Source: Amycolatopsis anabasis (GTDB lineage: Bacteria > Actinomycetota > Actinomycetes > Mycobacteriales > Pseudonocardiaceae). From it: a stretch of DNA of 64,000 nt. The stretch spans positions 1-64,000 of the forward strand of contig NZ_VTHK01000016.1 in the NCBI RefSeq assembly GCF_009765355.1, in the 5' to 3' direction. The notes beneath the pieces are model-generated. The model had not been told where the DNA came from. It did not search any database and was given only the letters and a program-made list of their open reading frames with translations. A program made the translations under genes and the position numbers. This document shows positions 15,976-24,249 of this stretch, piece by piece (the stretch's first letter is position 1; every line of letters begins with the position of its first letter).

Positions 15976-17391
15976 TCACGGTTCGGGGCAGAGGCCGCGC
16001 CAGCGCGGGGAGCGGAGGCGACCGGCGGCGGTCCACCCGTTGAACACCACCTCGCCGACCAGGTCGGGACGCACCCAGCGGGCGTCCCGGCTCCGGTCCG
16101 CCGGTACGGAGTGGAACGGCGACCGTTTGCGTTCCAGCCGGTGCAGCATCCGGGTCAGCCGGGCCAGCGTTTCCTCGGTGAACCCGGTGCCCACGGTTCC
16201 GACGTACCGCAACCCGTCGCCCTCGGGGACACCGAGCAGCAGCGAGCCGAACGAACCGGCCCGTCCCCCGCTGCCCGGCCGCCAGCCGCCGATCACCACC
16301 TCCTGCGCCCGCACGCCGGTGATCTCGACCCAGTCGCTCGCGCGCCGGCCGGGCCGGTACGCCGCGTCGCGCCGTTTGGCGACGATTCCCCTCAGCCCGT
16401 TCGCCAGCCCGGCCTCCAGGACGTCCGCGCCGTTTCCCGTGTAGTGCTCGGGAATTCGCCAGCGGTCACCCCGCAACTCGAGTCCGGTGAGCAGTTCGCG
16501 CCGCCGCAGGTACGGCAACTCCAGGCAGGAGTGCCCGTCCAGGTGCAACAAATCGTAGGCCAGGTACCAGACCGGGATCCGGGTGGCGAGCCGTTTCGCT
16601 TGCGCCGCGGCGGAAGTCCGGGCGCGGCGGGCCAACGCCTCGGGACTGGGGCGGCCCTGTTCGAACGCGACGAGTTCGCCGTCGAGGAGCGCTTCGGTGG
16701 CGCCGAGCTGTTCGCCGAGGCCGCGGAGTTCGGGGAAGTTCGCGGTGACGTCTTCGCCGGAAGAGTTCCGGATGGTCACCCGGCCGCCTTCGACCCGGAC
16801 CTGCGCGCGCATCCCGTTCCAGCGGAACTCGTACGCCCAGTCCGGTTCCTCGTCGAGATTGGGCAGCGTGCCCTCGACCGCACACATCGGCGCCACAAAA
16901 GCAGGAAGTTCTTCACGTTCGTCGTCCGGCGGGTCCACGCGCTGCAGCAGCCAGTCGCGGCGGCGGTCCGGCGAATGCCGGTTCACGAAGAGGTAGCGCC
17001 CCCGCGCGCGGTTCCCGTGCAGGATCACCTCGACCTTGTGGTCGTTCCAGTGCAACGCCTCGTACCGGCCGTGGTCCCAGATCGTCATCCGGCCGCCGCC
17101 GTATTCCCCGGCGGGGATTTCGCCTTCGAACGTGGCGTATTCGAGCGGGTGGTCCTCGGTGTGCACGGCCAGCCGCGGCTTCCCGGGCTCGGGCGGCAGC
17201 CCCTTCGGCACCGCCCAGGACACCAGCACCCCCTCCCGTTCGAACCGGATGTCCCAGTGCAACCGGCTCGCGTGGTGTTCCTGGATCACGAAAACGTCGT
17301 CCGCGCCGCGCGGCAGGTCCTCCTCGGCGGGGACGGGTTCCGGGGTGCGGCGCGGGTTTCTTTTGCGGCGATACTCACTGAGGTCGGGCAC
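15976..17391 (-). CDS. LigD-like protein: 3'-phosphoesterase plus degenerate ATP-dependent ligase domain (471 aa)
   Basis: Residues 30-150 are a LigD-type 3'-phosphoesterase with its metal/catalytic residues kept (QEHHASRLHWDIR, His39/40 and His45, and EDHPLEY with His81). Residues 165-470 are an NHEJ-type ligase fold (LDGELVAF, YDLLHLDG, GIVAKR, QEVVIGGWRPG). The adenylated lysine of motif I is replaced: EFRWNGMRA, Arg190 where KWDG is expected. Motif IV EG is RG, and the motif V lysines are lost (DWVEITG). End processing may remain while ligation should not. There is no polymerase domain and no Ku gene nearby. The GTG at 17391 follows GGAG by 6 nt; 17415 is an alternative. Confidence 0.88.
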   Translation of the reverse strand: MPDLSEYRRKRNPRRTPEPVPAEEDLPRGADDVFVIQEHHASRLHWDIRFEREGVLVSWAVPKGLPPEPGKPRLAVHTEDHPLEYATFEGEIPAGEYGGGRMTIWDHGRYEALHWNDHKVEVILHGNRARGRYLFVNRHSPDRRRDWLLQRVDPPDDEREELPAFVAPMCAVEGTLPNLDEEPDWAYEFRWNGMRAQVRVEGGRVTIRNSSGEDVTANFPELRGLGEQLGATEALLDGELVAFEQGRPSPEALARRARTSAAAQAKRLATRIPVWYLAYDLLHLDGHSCLELPYLRRRELLTGLELRGDRWRIPEHYTGNGADVLEAGLANGLRGIVAKRRDAAYRPGRRASDWVEITGVRAQEVVIGGWRPGSGGRAGSFGSLLLGVPEGDGLRYVGTVGTGFTEETLARLTRMLHRLERKRSPFHSVPADRSRDARWVRPDLVGEVVFNGWTAAGRLRSPRWRGLCPEP

Positions 17392-17497
17392 TGCGGTCTC
17401 CGGTCCTCCTCGCACCAGTCACGCATTTCGAGTACCCCGGGGCCTATCGGGTACTCCCCTACGGCAGCGCCAGATTAGCCCTGGAGGTGAGACCGCG

Positions 17498-18133
17498 ATG
17501 ACCGTCCCCATCGTCGTGCCCGGCGGGACGACCCAGATCGAGGGTGAGCTGACGGTACCGGCCGACGCGACCGGTGTCGTCGCGTTCGCGCACGGATCCG
17601 GCAGTTCCCGCCACAGCCCCCGCAACCGCGCGGTGGCCCGGACCCTGCAGGACAACCGGCTGGGCACGCTGCTGCTCGACCTCCTCAGCCCCGGCGAGGA
17701 CCGCGACCCGAGACTGCGGTTCGACGTGCGCCTGCTCGCGACCCGGCTGCTCGCGGCCATGGACGCGCTGGCCGAGCGGGACGAGACGCGCGCCCTGCCA
17801 CTGGGCCTGTTCGGCGCCAGCACCGGGGCCGCCGCCGCGCTCCTGGCCGCCGCGGACCGGCCGGGGCGCGTCCAGGCGGTCGTTTCCCGCGGCGGGCGAC
17901 CCGACCTCGCCGGGCCGGAACTGGAAAAGGTTTCGAGTCCCGTTCTCTTGCTGGTCGGCGCGCGGGATCCGCAGGTGCTCGAACTGAATCAGGACGCGCT
18001 GACCCGCCTCGGCGGCCCGCGCGAGTTGCACGTCGTGCCCGGCGCCACGCACCTGTTCGAGGAGCCGGGCGCACTCGAGGAGGTGGCCGACCGGGCCGCC
18101 GAGTGGTTCCGCACCCACCTCGGGACCGGTTAG
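17498..18133 (+). CDS. Dienelactone-hydrolase-like alpha/beta hydrolase (211 aa)
   Basis: A compact alpha/beta hydrolase with FAHGSGSSRHSPRNRAVA as oxyanion region, nucleophile elbow GASTGA (Ser near residue 109), aspartate in GARDPQV and histidine in GATHLFEEPGALEEV. This group is commonly fused or adjacent to the PRTase type encoded at 11634-12293. Here the two are separated by about 5 kb. The substrate is unknown. The ATG at 17498 follows GGAGGTGA by 7 nt. The 3' end overlaps the convergent DUF4383 gene by 4 bp. Confidence 0.88.
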   Translation: MTVPIVVPGGTTQIEGELTVPADATGVVAFAHGSGSSRHSPRNRAVARTLQDNRLGTLLLDLLSPGEDRDPRLRFDVRLLATRLLAAMDALAERDETRALPLGLFGASTGAAAALLAAADRPGRVQAVVSRGGRPDLAGPELEKVSSPVLLLVGARDPQVLELNQDALTRLGGPRELHVVPGATHLFEEPGALEEVADRAAEWFRTHLGTG

Positions 18134-18687
18134 GAAGTACGACGCTGCCAGACGCGGCGGTGCGCACCGCCGTGCCGCGGCTGCTCTTCCGTTTCCGTCG
18201 TGGTCTCCGCGGCGGCGGGGGCGGTGCTTTCTTCGTCCGTCAGCACGACCTTGCGTGCGGGCAGCACGGCGATCACCAAACCCACCACGGCCGCGCCGAG
18301 GTGCAGCCAGTTGTCCGCGATGCCGAGGTTCAGCGGGTTGCCGAACCGCTCGAACGGATTCGTCGCGAACGCGCCGACGATGAACAGGCCCCACACGAGC
18401 ACCGCACCGTAGGCCACGAGCAGGATCCACCCGAACGTCCGGGCCAGGCCGGAACCGGTGGCCATCAGCAGGCCGAGCAGGCCGATCACCACGTGCACCA
18501 GGTTGTGCAGCGGGTTCACCGAGAAGATCCAGAGTGAAGCATGATTGTGCCCGGTGAAGTCACCGAATCCGGTTCGCACGAAGCCGATCACACCTACTAC
18601 CAGGAACACCAGACCGACCAGCCCGGCGAGTACCTGGACCGGTTGCAGACCGGCCACTCGAACGCGTGTCGTTGTCGAACGGGCCAT
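18130..18687 (-). CDS. DUF4383-family membrane protein (185 aa)
   Basis: Four transmembrane helices with the DUF4383 core FTGHNHASLWIFSVNPLHNLVHVVIGLLG, a conserved NP-HN-H motif, then a C-terminal Glu/Thr-rich tail (residues 150-185) ending in basic residues. It is a small integral membrane protein of unknown function common in actinobacteria. The ATG at 18687 has AGGAGG upstream. The long upstream frame to 18855 was rejected as non-coding. It converges with the hydrolase gene with a 4-bp overlap and no visible terminator. Confidence 0.9.
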   Translation of the reverse strand: MARSTTTRVRVAGLQPVQVLAGLVGLVFLVVGVIGFVRTGFGDFTGHNHASLWIFSVNPLHNLVHVVIGLLGLLMATGSGLARTFGWILLVAYGAVLVWGLFIVGAFATNPFERFGNPLNLGIADNWLHLGAAVVGLVIAVLPARKVVLTDEESTAPAAAETTTETEEQPRHGGAHRRVWQRRTS

Positions 18688-18770
18688 GACGCCTCCTCCT
18701 GCCGGACACGCCCGGCACCGACCGCCGGGCGTGGCAAGGATGGCGTTCGGGTACCCGGACGTGAACCCCG

Positions 18771-19490
18771 TCAAACCGGACGCCAGCGGCGCTCCTTGGG
18801 CAGCGGCGCCGCGTAGGACCCGGCGCGGCTGGTGGACAGGCCCAGCGCCACGCACGATTCGGCCAGCCGCACCGCCGCGGCGACGCCGTCCACCACGGGC
18901 ACGCCGAGTTCCGCGCTGATCCGGCGGTCCAGGCCGGTCATGCCCGCGCAGCCGAGTACCAGGACCTCGGCCCCGCGGTCCCGGGCCCGGCGACCCGCGG
19001 TGAGCAGGGCGGACGCGGTGCGGCCCTCGTCGCCGAGTTCCAGCACGCCGAGCCCGGCGCCGAGGACGGCCACGCAGTTCGCCGCGACCCCGGCGGTGTG
19101 CAGGCTGTCCTCGATGAGCCCGCGGGTTCTGTCCAAAGTGGTCACCACCGCGTACCGGCGGCCCAGCAGGCAGGCCAGATGCGCGGCGGCCTCGGTGATG
19201 TCCACGACCGGGACCCCGAGCAGTTCCCGCGCCCCCTCCCGGCCGTGTTCGCCGAACCCGGCGAGGACGACCGCGTCGAACCGCTCCCCCGCCTCGGTCA
19301 GTTCGCGCAGCAGGTCCAGCACGGCCGCCGCGCTGAGGAAGCTGTCCAGCCAGCCCTCCGCGGATTCCGGGCCCCAGCGCGGGGTGCGGGCGACGATCTC
19401 GGTGCCGGGGCTCGCCGCCAGGCGCGCCCCGGCCTCGATCTCCTTGGTCATGCTCTCGGTGGTGTTGCAGTTGGTGATCAGCAGCCGCAC
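18771..19490 (-). CDS. Asp/Glu/hydantoin-racemase-fold enzyme with only one catalytic Cys (239 aa)
   Basis: Belongs to the Asp/Glu/hydantoin racemase superfamily (MRLLITNCNTTESMT, VPVVDITEAAAHLA, VLVLGCAGMTGL). The second catalytic cysteine is Cys181 in GCAGM. The first, which lies in an ACFG motif in hydantoin racemases, is Gly78 in LAGFGEHG. A Gly plus Cys arrangement is known from arylmalonate decarboxylase, so a cofactor-free decarboxylase or isomerase is as likely as a racemase. It follows the NCS1 transporter by 1 bp, so substrate uptake and conversion are probably linked and controlled by the divergent GntR protein. Confidence 0.88.
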   Translation of the reverse strand: MRLLITNCNTTESMTKEIEAGARLAASPGTEIVARTPRWGPESAEGWLDSFLSAAAVLDLLRELTEAGERFDAVVLAGFGEHGREGARELLGVPVVDITEAAAHLACLLGRRYAVVTTLDRTRGLIEDSLHTAGVAANCVAVLGAGLGVLELGDEGRTASALLTAGRRARDRGAEVLVLGCAGMTGLDRRISAELGVPVVDGVAAAVRLAESCVALGLSTSRAGSYAAPLPKERRWRPV

Positions 19491-19491
19491 G

Positions 19492-20922
19492 TCACTTCGC
19501 TTTCCGGGCCAGCGCCAGGTACAGCAGCCCGGAGGCCGCGGTGCCGACGAACCACGAGTACGGCGCGGCCGGGGCGAAGAACGGCACCAGCGCGAGCACC
19601 GCGCTCAGCGCGGCCGTCGGCAGGAACACGCCGAGCGCGACCGGATTGACGCCTTTCCAGTAGTGGTAAGGAGATTCCCCGCCCGCGACGAACAAGCCGC
19701 GCACGTCGATCCGGCCCTTCCGGATCAGGTAGTAGTCCACGATCATGATCCCGAACAGCGGCCCGAGGAAGGCGCCGAGGCCGCCGAGGAAGTAGTTGAT
19801 CACCGCGGGCGAGGAGTACAGCTTCCACGGCAGCACGCACAGCGCGGCCACCGCGCTGATCATCCCGCCGACCTTGAAACTGATCCGTTTCGGCCAGATG
19901 TTGGCCAGGTCGTAGGCCGGCGAGACGAAGTTCGCGACGATGTTCACGCCCATGGTGGCGACCGCGAACGTGATCGCGCCGATCACCAGGACCGCGGTGT
20001 TGTCCACCCGCGCGAGCAGATCCGCCGGATCGGTGATCGCCTCGCCGAACACCTCCAGGCTGCCCGCGGTGATGATCACCGACAGCAGCGCGAACGCGGT
20101 CGAGTTGATCGGCAAGCCCCAGAAGTTGCCGCGCCGCACGGTTTTCTGGTCCGGGGTGAACCGGGAGAAGTCGCAGAAGTTGAGCATCAGCGTGCCGTAG
20201 ATGGACAGGATCAGCCCGGCCGCGCCGAACCACTGCCGGAACTGTTCACCGGTGGACAAGGATTTCGGGCTGGTGGTCAGCGAGATGTTCCAGTCCGCGG
20301 CGGCGAGGATCCACACCGCGAGCGCGATCATCACCACCCAGATCGCCGGACCGCACCAGTCCTGGAACTTCCGCACCGATTCCATGCCCCGGGTCAGGAT
20401 CAGCGCCTGCACCGCCCACAGCGCGACGAAGCAGATCCAGCCCAGCGCGTGCAGGCCGAGAAAACCGTGTTCGGTCCACGATTTCAGGCCGGGATCGATG
20501 GCGAGCACGAGCACGGTGATGGCCACCGACGCCAGGTAGGTCTGGATGCCGTACCAGAAGATCGCGATCACCGCGCGGATCAGCGCGGGCAGGTTGGCGC
20601 CGAACGTGCCGAAGCTGATCCGGGCGACCACCGGGAACGGGACGCCGGTCCGCTGCCCGATCCGGCCCATCAGGTTCATGCCGACGCAGATGACCACGAA
20701 ACCGAACAGCAGCGCGGTGAACACCTGCCACGCGGACAGCCCGAGCACGAACAGCCCGGCGGCGAAGGTGTAGTTGCCGAGGTTGTGCACGTCCGACATC
20801 CACAGCGCGAAGATGTCGTAGACCTTCCACCTGCGTTCCGCGGCGGGGGCGAGATCTTCGTTGTAGAGGCGGGGATCCGGCTCGGCGCCGACTCGCGGTG
20901 GCGCTGGCTGCAGGGCGGTCAC
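19492..20922 (-). CDS. NCS1-family nucleobase/hydantoin/allantoin transporter (476 aa)
   Basis: A twelve-segment membrane transporter of the NCS1 (nucleobase:cation symporter-1) family: VYDIFALWMSDVHNLGNYTFAAGLF at the first segments, RTGVPFPVVARISFGTFGANLPALIRA, WFGAAGL and NFCDFSRFTPDQKTV. It should import a purine, pyrimidine, hydantoin or allantoin-type compound. The GTG at 20922 has GGAGGT close upstream. It is first of a two-gene operon with the racemase-fold enzyme, with two operator repeats 27-55 bp upstream. Confidence 0.92.
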   Translation of the reverse strand: MTALQPAPPRVGAEPDPRLYNEDLAPAAERRWKVYDIFALWMSDVHNLGNYTFAAGLFVLGLSAWQVFTALLFGFVVICVGMNLMGRIGQRTGVPFPVVARISFGTFGANLPALIRAVIAIFWYGIQTYLASVAITVLVLAIDPGLKSWTEHGFLGLHALGWICFVALWAVQALILTRGMESVRKFQDWCGPAIWVVMIALAVWILAAADWNISLTTSPKSLSTGEQFRQWFGAAGLILSIYGTLMLNFCDFSRFTPDQKTVRRGNFWGLPINSTAFALLSVIITAGSLEVFGEAITDPADLLARVDNTAVLVIGAITFAVATMGVNIVANFVSPAYDLANIWPKRISFKVGGMISAVAALCVLPWKLYSSPAVINYFLGGLGAFLGPLFGIMIVDYYLIRKGRIDVRGLFVAGGESPYHYWKGVNPVALGVFLPTAALSAVLALVPFFAPAAPYSWFVGTAASGLLYLALARKAK

Positions 20923-20948
20923 GGTACCTCCCGAGGGGACCGGGTGCG

Positions 20949-20977
20949 TTTGGTATCCCAAACTTTGGTATCCCAAA
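20949..20977. promoter_or_regulatory. Tandem operator TTTGGTATCCCAAA x2 for the GntR regulator
   Basis: Two identical 14-bp sites (20949-20962 and 20964-20977) are spaced 15 bp apart. Each is a near-palindrome of the TTGGnAnCCAA type bound by FCD-class GntR proteins. They lie in the divergent region just upstream of the NCS1 gene, with the GntR gene starting 91 bp on the other side. Confidence 0.75.
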
Positions 20978-21067
20978 TGTGACGCACCACTCGCCCCGCG
21001 TCAATGGCTCACCACGATAAACTCCGGTAACGACGAGTTACGGTGTTGTGTCAGGGGGCAGACCGGA

Positions 21068-21745
21068 GTGGACACCGACGCACCGCGGCAGCCGCTCGCG
21101 GCCGTCCGCCAGCGGGTGCGCGACGAACTGCGCGACCGGATCCTCGAGGGCCGGTTGCGACCCGGCGATCGCCTGGTCGAGCGGGATCTCGCGGAGGATC
21201 TGGGCGTCTCCCGGGTGCCGGTGCGCGAGGCCATCCGCAGCCTGGAGGCGGAGGGTTTCCTGGTCGTCCAGTCGCCGCGGCGGGTGGTGGTCCGGCAACT
21301 GTCCCGAGTGGACGTCGAGGAACTGTTCGACGTGCGCGAGGCGCTCGAGGTGCTCGCGTCCGGCCTGGCCGCCGCGCGCGCCGACCGGCTCGGGCTGCGC
21401 CGCCTGCAACGGCTGCTCGGCCAGGCGGAGAAGGCCACCGCGAGCGGCCGGGCCGCCCGGATCACCGAGGCCAACAGCCGGTTCCACGACGAGATCATCG
21501 CCCTGGCCGGGAACGGCCTGCTGTCCACGGTGCTGCAACCGCTCGAGGGCCGGTTGCGCTGGCTGACCCGGCAGAACGAGCACTGGGGCGATCTGCTGGC
21601 CGAGCACCGCCGGTTGTACGAGGCCATCGCGTCCGGCGACACCGAACGCGCCAAGGCCTGCGCCCTGGAACACGTGCGCACCAACCGCGCCGCCACCCTG
21701 GACCAACTCTTCGGCCCGGCCCCGGGAGCAGGATCGGTGCGATGA
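21068..21745 (+). CDS. GntR-family regulator, FadR/FCD class (225 aa)
   Basis: The N-terminal winged helix-turn-helix spans residues 8-75 (RVRDELRDRILEGRLRPGDRL, LGVSRVPVREAIRSLEAEGFL). The C-terminal FCD ligand domain spans 80-215 with metal-binding-type residues (ANSRFHDEIIALAGN, EHRRLYEAIASGD, AALEHV-like ALEHVRTN). It most likely represses the divergent NCS1 transporter/racemase operon through the repeated 14-bp sites, with ligand binding relieving repression. The GTG start at 21068 is preceded by a weak GGA. Confidence 0.93.
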   Translation: MDTDAPRQPLAAVRQRVRDELRDRILEGRLRPGDRLVERDLAEDLGVSRVPVREAIRSLEAEGFLVVQSPRRVVVRQLSRVDVEELFDVREALEVLASGLAAARADRLGLRRLQRLLGQAEKATASGRAARITEANSRFHDEIIALAGNGLLSTVLQPLEGRLRWLTRQNEHWGDLLAEHRRLYEAIASGDTERAKACALEHVRTNRAATLDQLFGPAPGAGSVR

Positions 21746-21774
21746 TCCAGGTCGAACCGGAGAGGAGAGCACCG

Positions 21775-22443
21775 ATGCCCGATGTGCGTGCGATGTGGAG
21801 CAACCGGACCTTCGAGGCGATCGTCGGCGCTGCCTACGACTACGGGATCGAGCACGAGTGGGTCGCCATGACGGTGGGGCGCGCGCTGTTCGGCACCGAC
21901 GCCGGGCGGATCTACGCCAGTATCAACGCGATCGGCGCGCTGCCGGACGGCGCGGCGGTGCTGGACGTCCCGTGCGGCGGCGGGATCGCGCTGCGCGGGG
22001 TGCGGTCCGGTCAGCGGGTGCGGTATGTCGCCGCGGACATCTCGGTGACCATGCTCGACCGCTCCCGCCGCCGGGCCGCCGGACGCGGGCTGGACATGGT
22101 CGAGTTCGTCGAGGCCGACATCGAACGGCTGCCGTTCCCGGACGCCGAGTTCGACCTGGCCGTGTGCTTCAACGGGTTGCACTGCCTGCCCGATCCGCCC
22201 GCGGCCGTGCGGGAGATCGCGCGCTGCCTCAAACCGGGCGGGCGCCTGATCGGCGACTGCGTGGTCCGGTCCGAACGCCTCCGCTCGGACGCCTGGCTGG
22301 TCGGCGCGCGGGCGGCGGGGATCTTCGGTCCGTCCGGCACCGCCGACGAACTGCGCGACTGGTTCACCGCCGCCGGACTCGATCTTGAGGTATTCGAACT
22401 GTCCGGCGCGGTGGCGCATTTCGTGGCGACCACGGACGAATGA
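21775..22443 (+). CDS. Class I SAM-dependent methyltransferase (222 aa)
   Basis: A Rossmann methyltransferase of the UbiE/Methyltransf_11 group with motif I VLDVPCGGGIAL, motif II aspartate VAADIS, FPDAEFDLAVCFNGLHCLPDP and LKPGGRLIGDC. The N-terminal AYDYGIEHEWVAMTVGRALFGTD region is common in actinobacterial small-molecule methyltransferases. The substrate is unknown. The ATG at 21775 is chosen for AGGAGA upstream; 21742 is the other candidate. It follows the GntR gene by 29 bp but need not share its regulon. Confidence 0.88.
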   Translation: MPDVRAMWSNRTFEAIVGAAYDYGIEHEWVAMTVGRALFGTDAGRIYASINAIGALPDGAAVLDVPCGGGIALRGVRSGQRVRYVAADISVTMLDRSRRRAAGRGLDMVEFVEADIERLPFPDAEFDLAVCFNGLHCLPDPPAAVREIARCLKPGGRLIGDCVVRSERLRSDAWLVGARAAGIFGPSGTADELRDWFTAAGLDLEVFELSGAVAHFVATTDE

Positions 22444-22549
22444 ATCCACTGCTCCAAAAAGGGGTGAGGATCCGCCCGTTCGTTGCCGCACCTTGACCTC
22501 CAGCGGAAACATCTCGAACGCCAAGGCCCGGAGCAGAGAGGCGAAAGCG

Positions 22550-23104
22550 ATGTATCCGATCGGATCGAACCGCCGCACTCGCAAACTGATGGGACTGTTC
22601 GGGGGCGCCGCGGTGGCGGCCTCGGCGGTACTCGTCGGCCCGGCCGCCGGTACCGCGGCGGCCGAACCCGAACTCGTCGAATGCGTGGGTTCACTTTCCG
22701 CCACCTTCCAGCCCGGCCTGTCGCTCACGCCCCGGGAAGTGGCGACCAGCCGGAGCCAGCACTACGGCCCGTGCCTGCCGGGCGGGAACATTTCTTCCGG
22801 TATTTCGGAGTCCGCCTCCGTGGGCGAGGCATCCTGCCTCACCCCGTCGTCGGCCGAAAGCAACCGGAAGACGATTCGCTGGAACACCGGCGAGGTCAGC
22901 ACCTTCTCCTACGACCGGATGGTGAGCAATGTCGGCGGCACCGCGGTGATGACCTTGCGCGGCACCATTGTCGACGGCCCGTTCCAAGGCGCGACCGCGA
23001 TCGAAGTCCAGACCGTGCCCACGTTGAACACCTTGGACTGCCTGTCCGCGGAGGGCGTCACCAGCAAGTCCGGCGTGGTCACGCTGACCATCGCCGGGCT
23101 GTGA
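22550..23104 (+). CDS. Secreted protein with cysteine pairs (184 aa)
   Basis: A basic N-terminus and hydrophobic signal (residues 1-42, cleavage near GTAAAEP) lead to a mature domain of about 142 residues with four cysteines (VECVG, YGPCLP, EASCLT, LDCLS) likely forming two disulfides. A beta-rich pattern is seen, but no enzyme motif. Many actinobacterial secreted proteins of this size and pattern are uncharacterised. The ATG at 22550 has GAGAGGCGAAAG upstream. Confidence 0.8.
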   Translation: MYPIGSNRRTRKLMGLFGGAAVAASAVLVGPAAGTAAAEPELVECVGSLSATFQPGLSLTPREVATSRSQHYGPCLPGGNISSGISESASVGEASCLTPSSAESNRKTIRWNTGEVSTFSYDRMVSNVGGTAVMTLRGTIVDGPFQGATAIEVQTVPTLNTLDCLSAEGVTSKSGVVTLTIAGL

Positions 23105-23178
23105 AGCGAAGTGTTCATCGTTCGCACCCCGTTGACACGGGCACCCATCGTGTGAACCACGAACAGCGCGTTTCCCCG

Positions 23179-23184
23179 TATTTT
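23179..23184 (+). promoter_or_regulatory. -10 hexamer TATTTT, leaderless promoter
   Basis: TATTTT is followed by 6 nt and the ATG at 23191 of the XRE-family gene. No good -35 at the right distance. Confidence 0.45.
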
Positions 23185-23190
23185 CGTTCC

Positions 23191-24060
23191 ATGTCAGCGA
23201 ACACTCTCGGACCGCGGGCGCGCGCGCTCGCCGGAGCCCTTCGCCAAGCCCGCGAATCGACCGGCATCAGTCTCCGGAAACTCGCCGCGATAATGGAGAT
23301 CTCGCCGTCGGTGGTCAGCTACTGGGAAACGGCTGTACGTGTGCCGAGCCTCGAAGAGGTAGCCAATTACCTCTTCGCGCTCGGCGTACCCCGCAAGCGA
23401 CGAGCGGAGATTTTCGATCTCGCCCGCCCAGTATCCATACCCGACTGGCTCACCGTGGGCGCCCCAGGAGTGACTCAGCAGCTCGCGGGAGCGATCGAAT
23501 GCGAACGCGATGCCACCTCGATAGTCAACTGGTCGCTGGGAGCCATTCCGGGGCTTCTTCAAACCGGCGACTATGCCCGCGCGATTATCGGTCAGCACAC
23601 TCCGGAAGCCGAAGCAAAGGTTCAGCTCCGCCTATCTCGGCAGAAGATCCTGAACGGTCGGCAGCCGGTACGTTTCACCGCTCTCATCAGTGAGTTGGCG
23701 CTGCGGCAGGTGATCGGCGGGGCCGAAGTCATGTCGGAACAACTCGAGTATCTGGTCTTCGCTGCCAGGCGGGAGAACATCACCCTGCGCGTAGTGCCGA
23801 TCGGGGAGGGCTGGCACCCCGGACTCATCGGACCGTTCATCACGTACAACTTCGCCGCTGCACCATCGATTGTGCACCTGGAGCACCACCGCAGTGGGGT
23901 GTTTCTCTTTGACAACGAAGATGTCACTGCCTACAAGGAAGCGGAGACTAGGATTGTGGAAGCGGGCCTGAGCCCAGAGGAGTCGATCAGGTTCGCCGCT
24001 GAAGCCGTGGGCAGATGGAGGAACCGAGATGACAGCACACCCCCGGTGGAGGACCTCTAG
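23191..24060 (+). CDS. XRE-family regulator with DUF5753 domain (289 aa)
   Basis: The N-terminal helix-turn-helix (residues 10-70: LRQARESTGISLRKLAAIM, SPSVVSYWETAVRVPSLEEV) is followed by a DUF5753 domain from about residue 95 (ALGAIPGLLQTGDYARAI-type, RRENITLRVVP, SIVHLEHHRSGVFLF). It is the DNA-binding half of the common Streptomyces/Actinomycete XRE-DUF397 pair related to WhiJ and AbaA loci that tune development or antibiotic production. It overlaps the DUF397 gene by 32 bp. Base composition is lower in GC than its neighbours, which fits recent transfer of such modules. Confidence 0.92.
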   Translation: MSANTLGPRARALAGALRQARESTGISLRKLAAIMEISPSVVSYWETAVRVPSLEEVANYLFALGVPRKRRAEIFDLARPVSIPDWLTVGAPGVTQQLAGAIECERDATSIVNWSLGAIPGLLQTGDYARAIIGQHTPEAEAKVQLRLSRQKILNGRQPVRFTALISELALRQVIGGAEVMSEQLEYLVFAARRENITLRVVPIGEGWHPGLIGPFITYNFAAAPSIVHLEHHRSGVFLFDNEDVTAYKEAETRIVEAGLSPEESIRFAAEAVGRWRNRDDSTPPVEDL

Positions 24061-24208
24061 CTACACGGGCGAGAACGGCGACTGTATCGAGGTGGCTCTC
24101 GGGGTTCGGCGGACCCAGGTGCGGGATACCAAGGACCGGGGTGGCGGCAGTCTGAACCTTTCGTCACAGAGTTGGGCGGCCTTCGTCGCCGCGATCAAGA
24201 CTTCTTAG
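24029..24208 (+). CDS. DUF397-family small protein (59 aa)
   Basis: The reading frame from ATG 24029 to TAG 24208 encodes WRTSSYTGENGDCIEVAL, then VRDTKDRGGGSLNLSS and WAAFVAAIK, the standard DUF397 pattern (W-SSYS-x-x-G-x-CVEVA, VRDSK, L-F-x-x-W-x-F). It is too short for ordinary ORF filters. It overlaps the XRE-DUF5753 gene by 32 bp, the usual arrangement, in which the small protein is believed to act with or against the regulator. Confidence 0.9.
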   Translation: MTAHPRWRTSSYTGENGDCIEVALGVRRTQVRDTKDRGGGSLNLSSQSWAAFVAAIKTS

Positions 24209-24213
24209 AACGA

Positions 24214-24242
24214 TTGCAAGAACCCCCCTCTTGAGCTAGCGT
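24214..24242 (+). promoter_or_regulatory. Promoter TTGCAA-N17-TAGCGT, leaderless
   Basis: -35 TTGCAA (24214-24219), a 17-bp spacer, -10 TAGCGT (24237-24242), then 7 nt to the ATG at 24250. This is the clearest sigma-A-like leaderless promoter in the window. Confidence 0.7.
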
Positions 24243-24249
24243 TCGGGCC

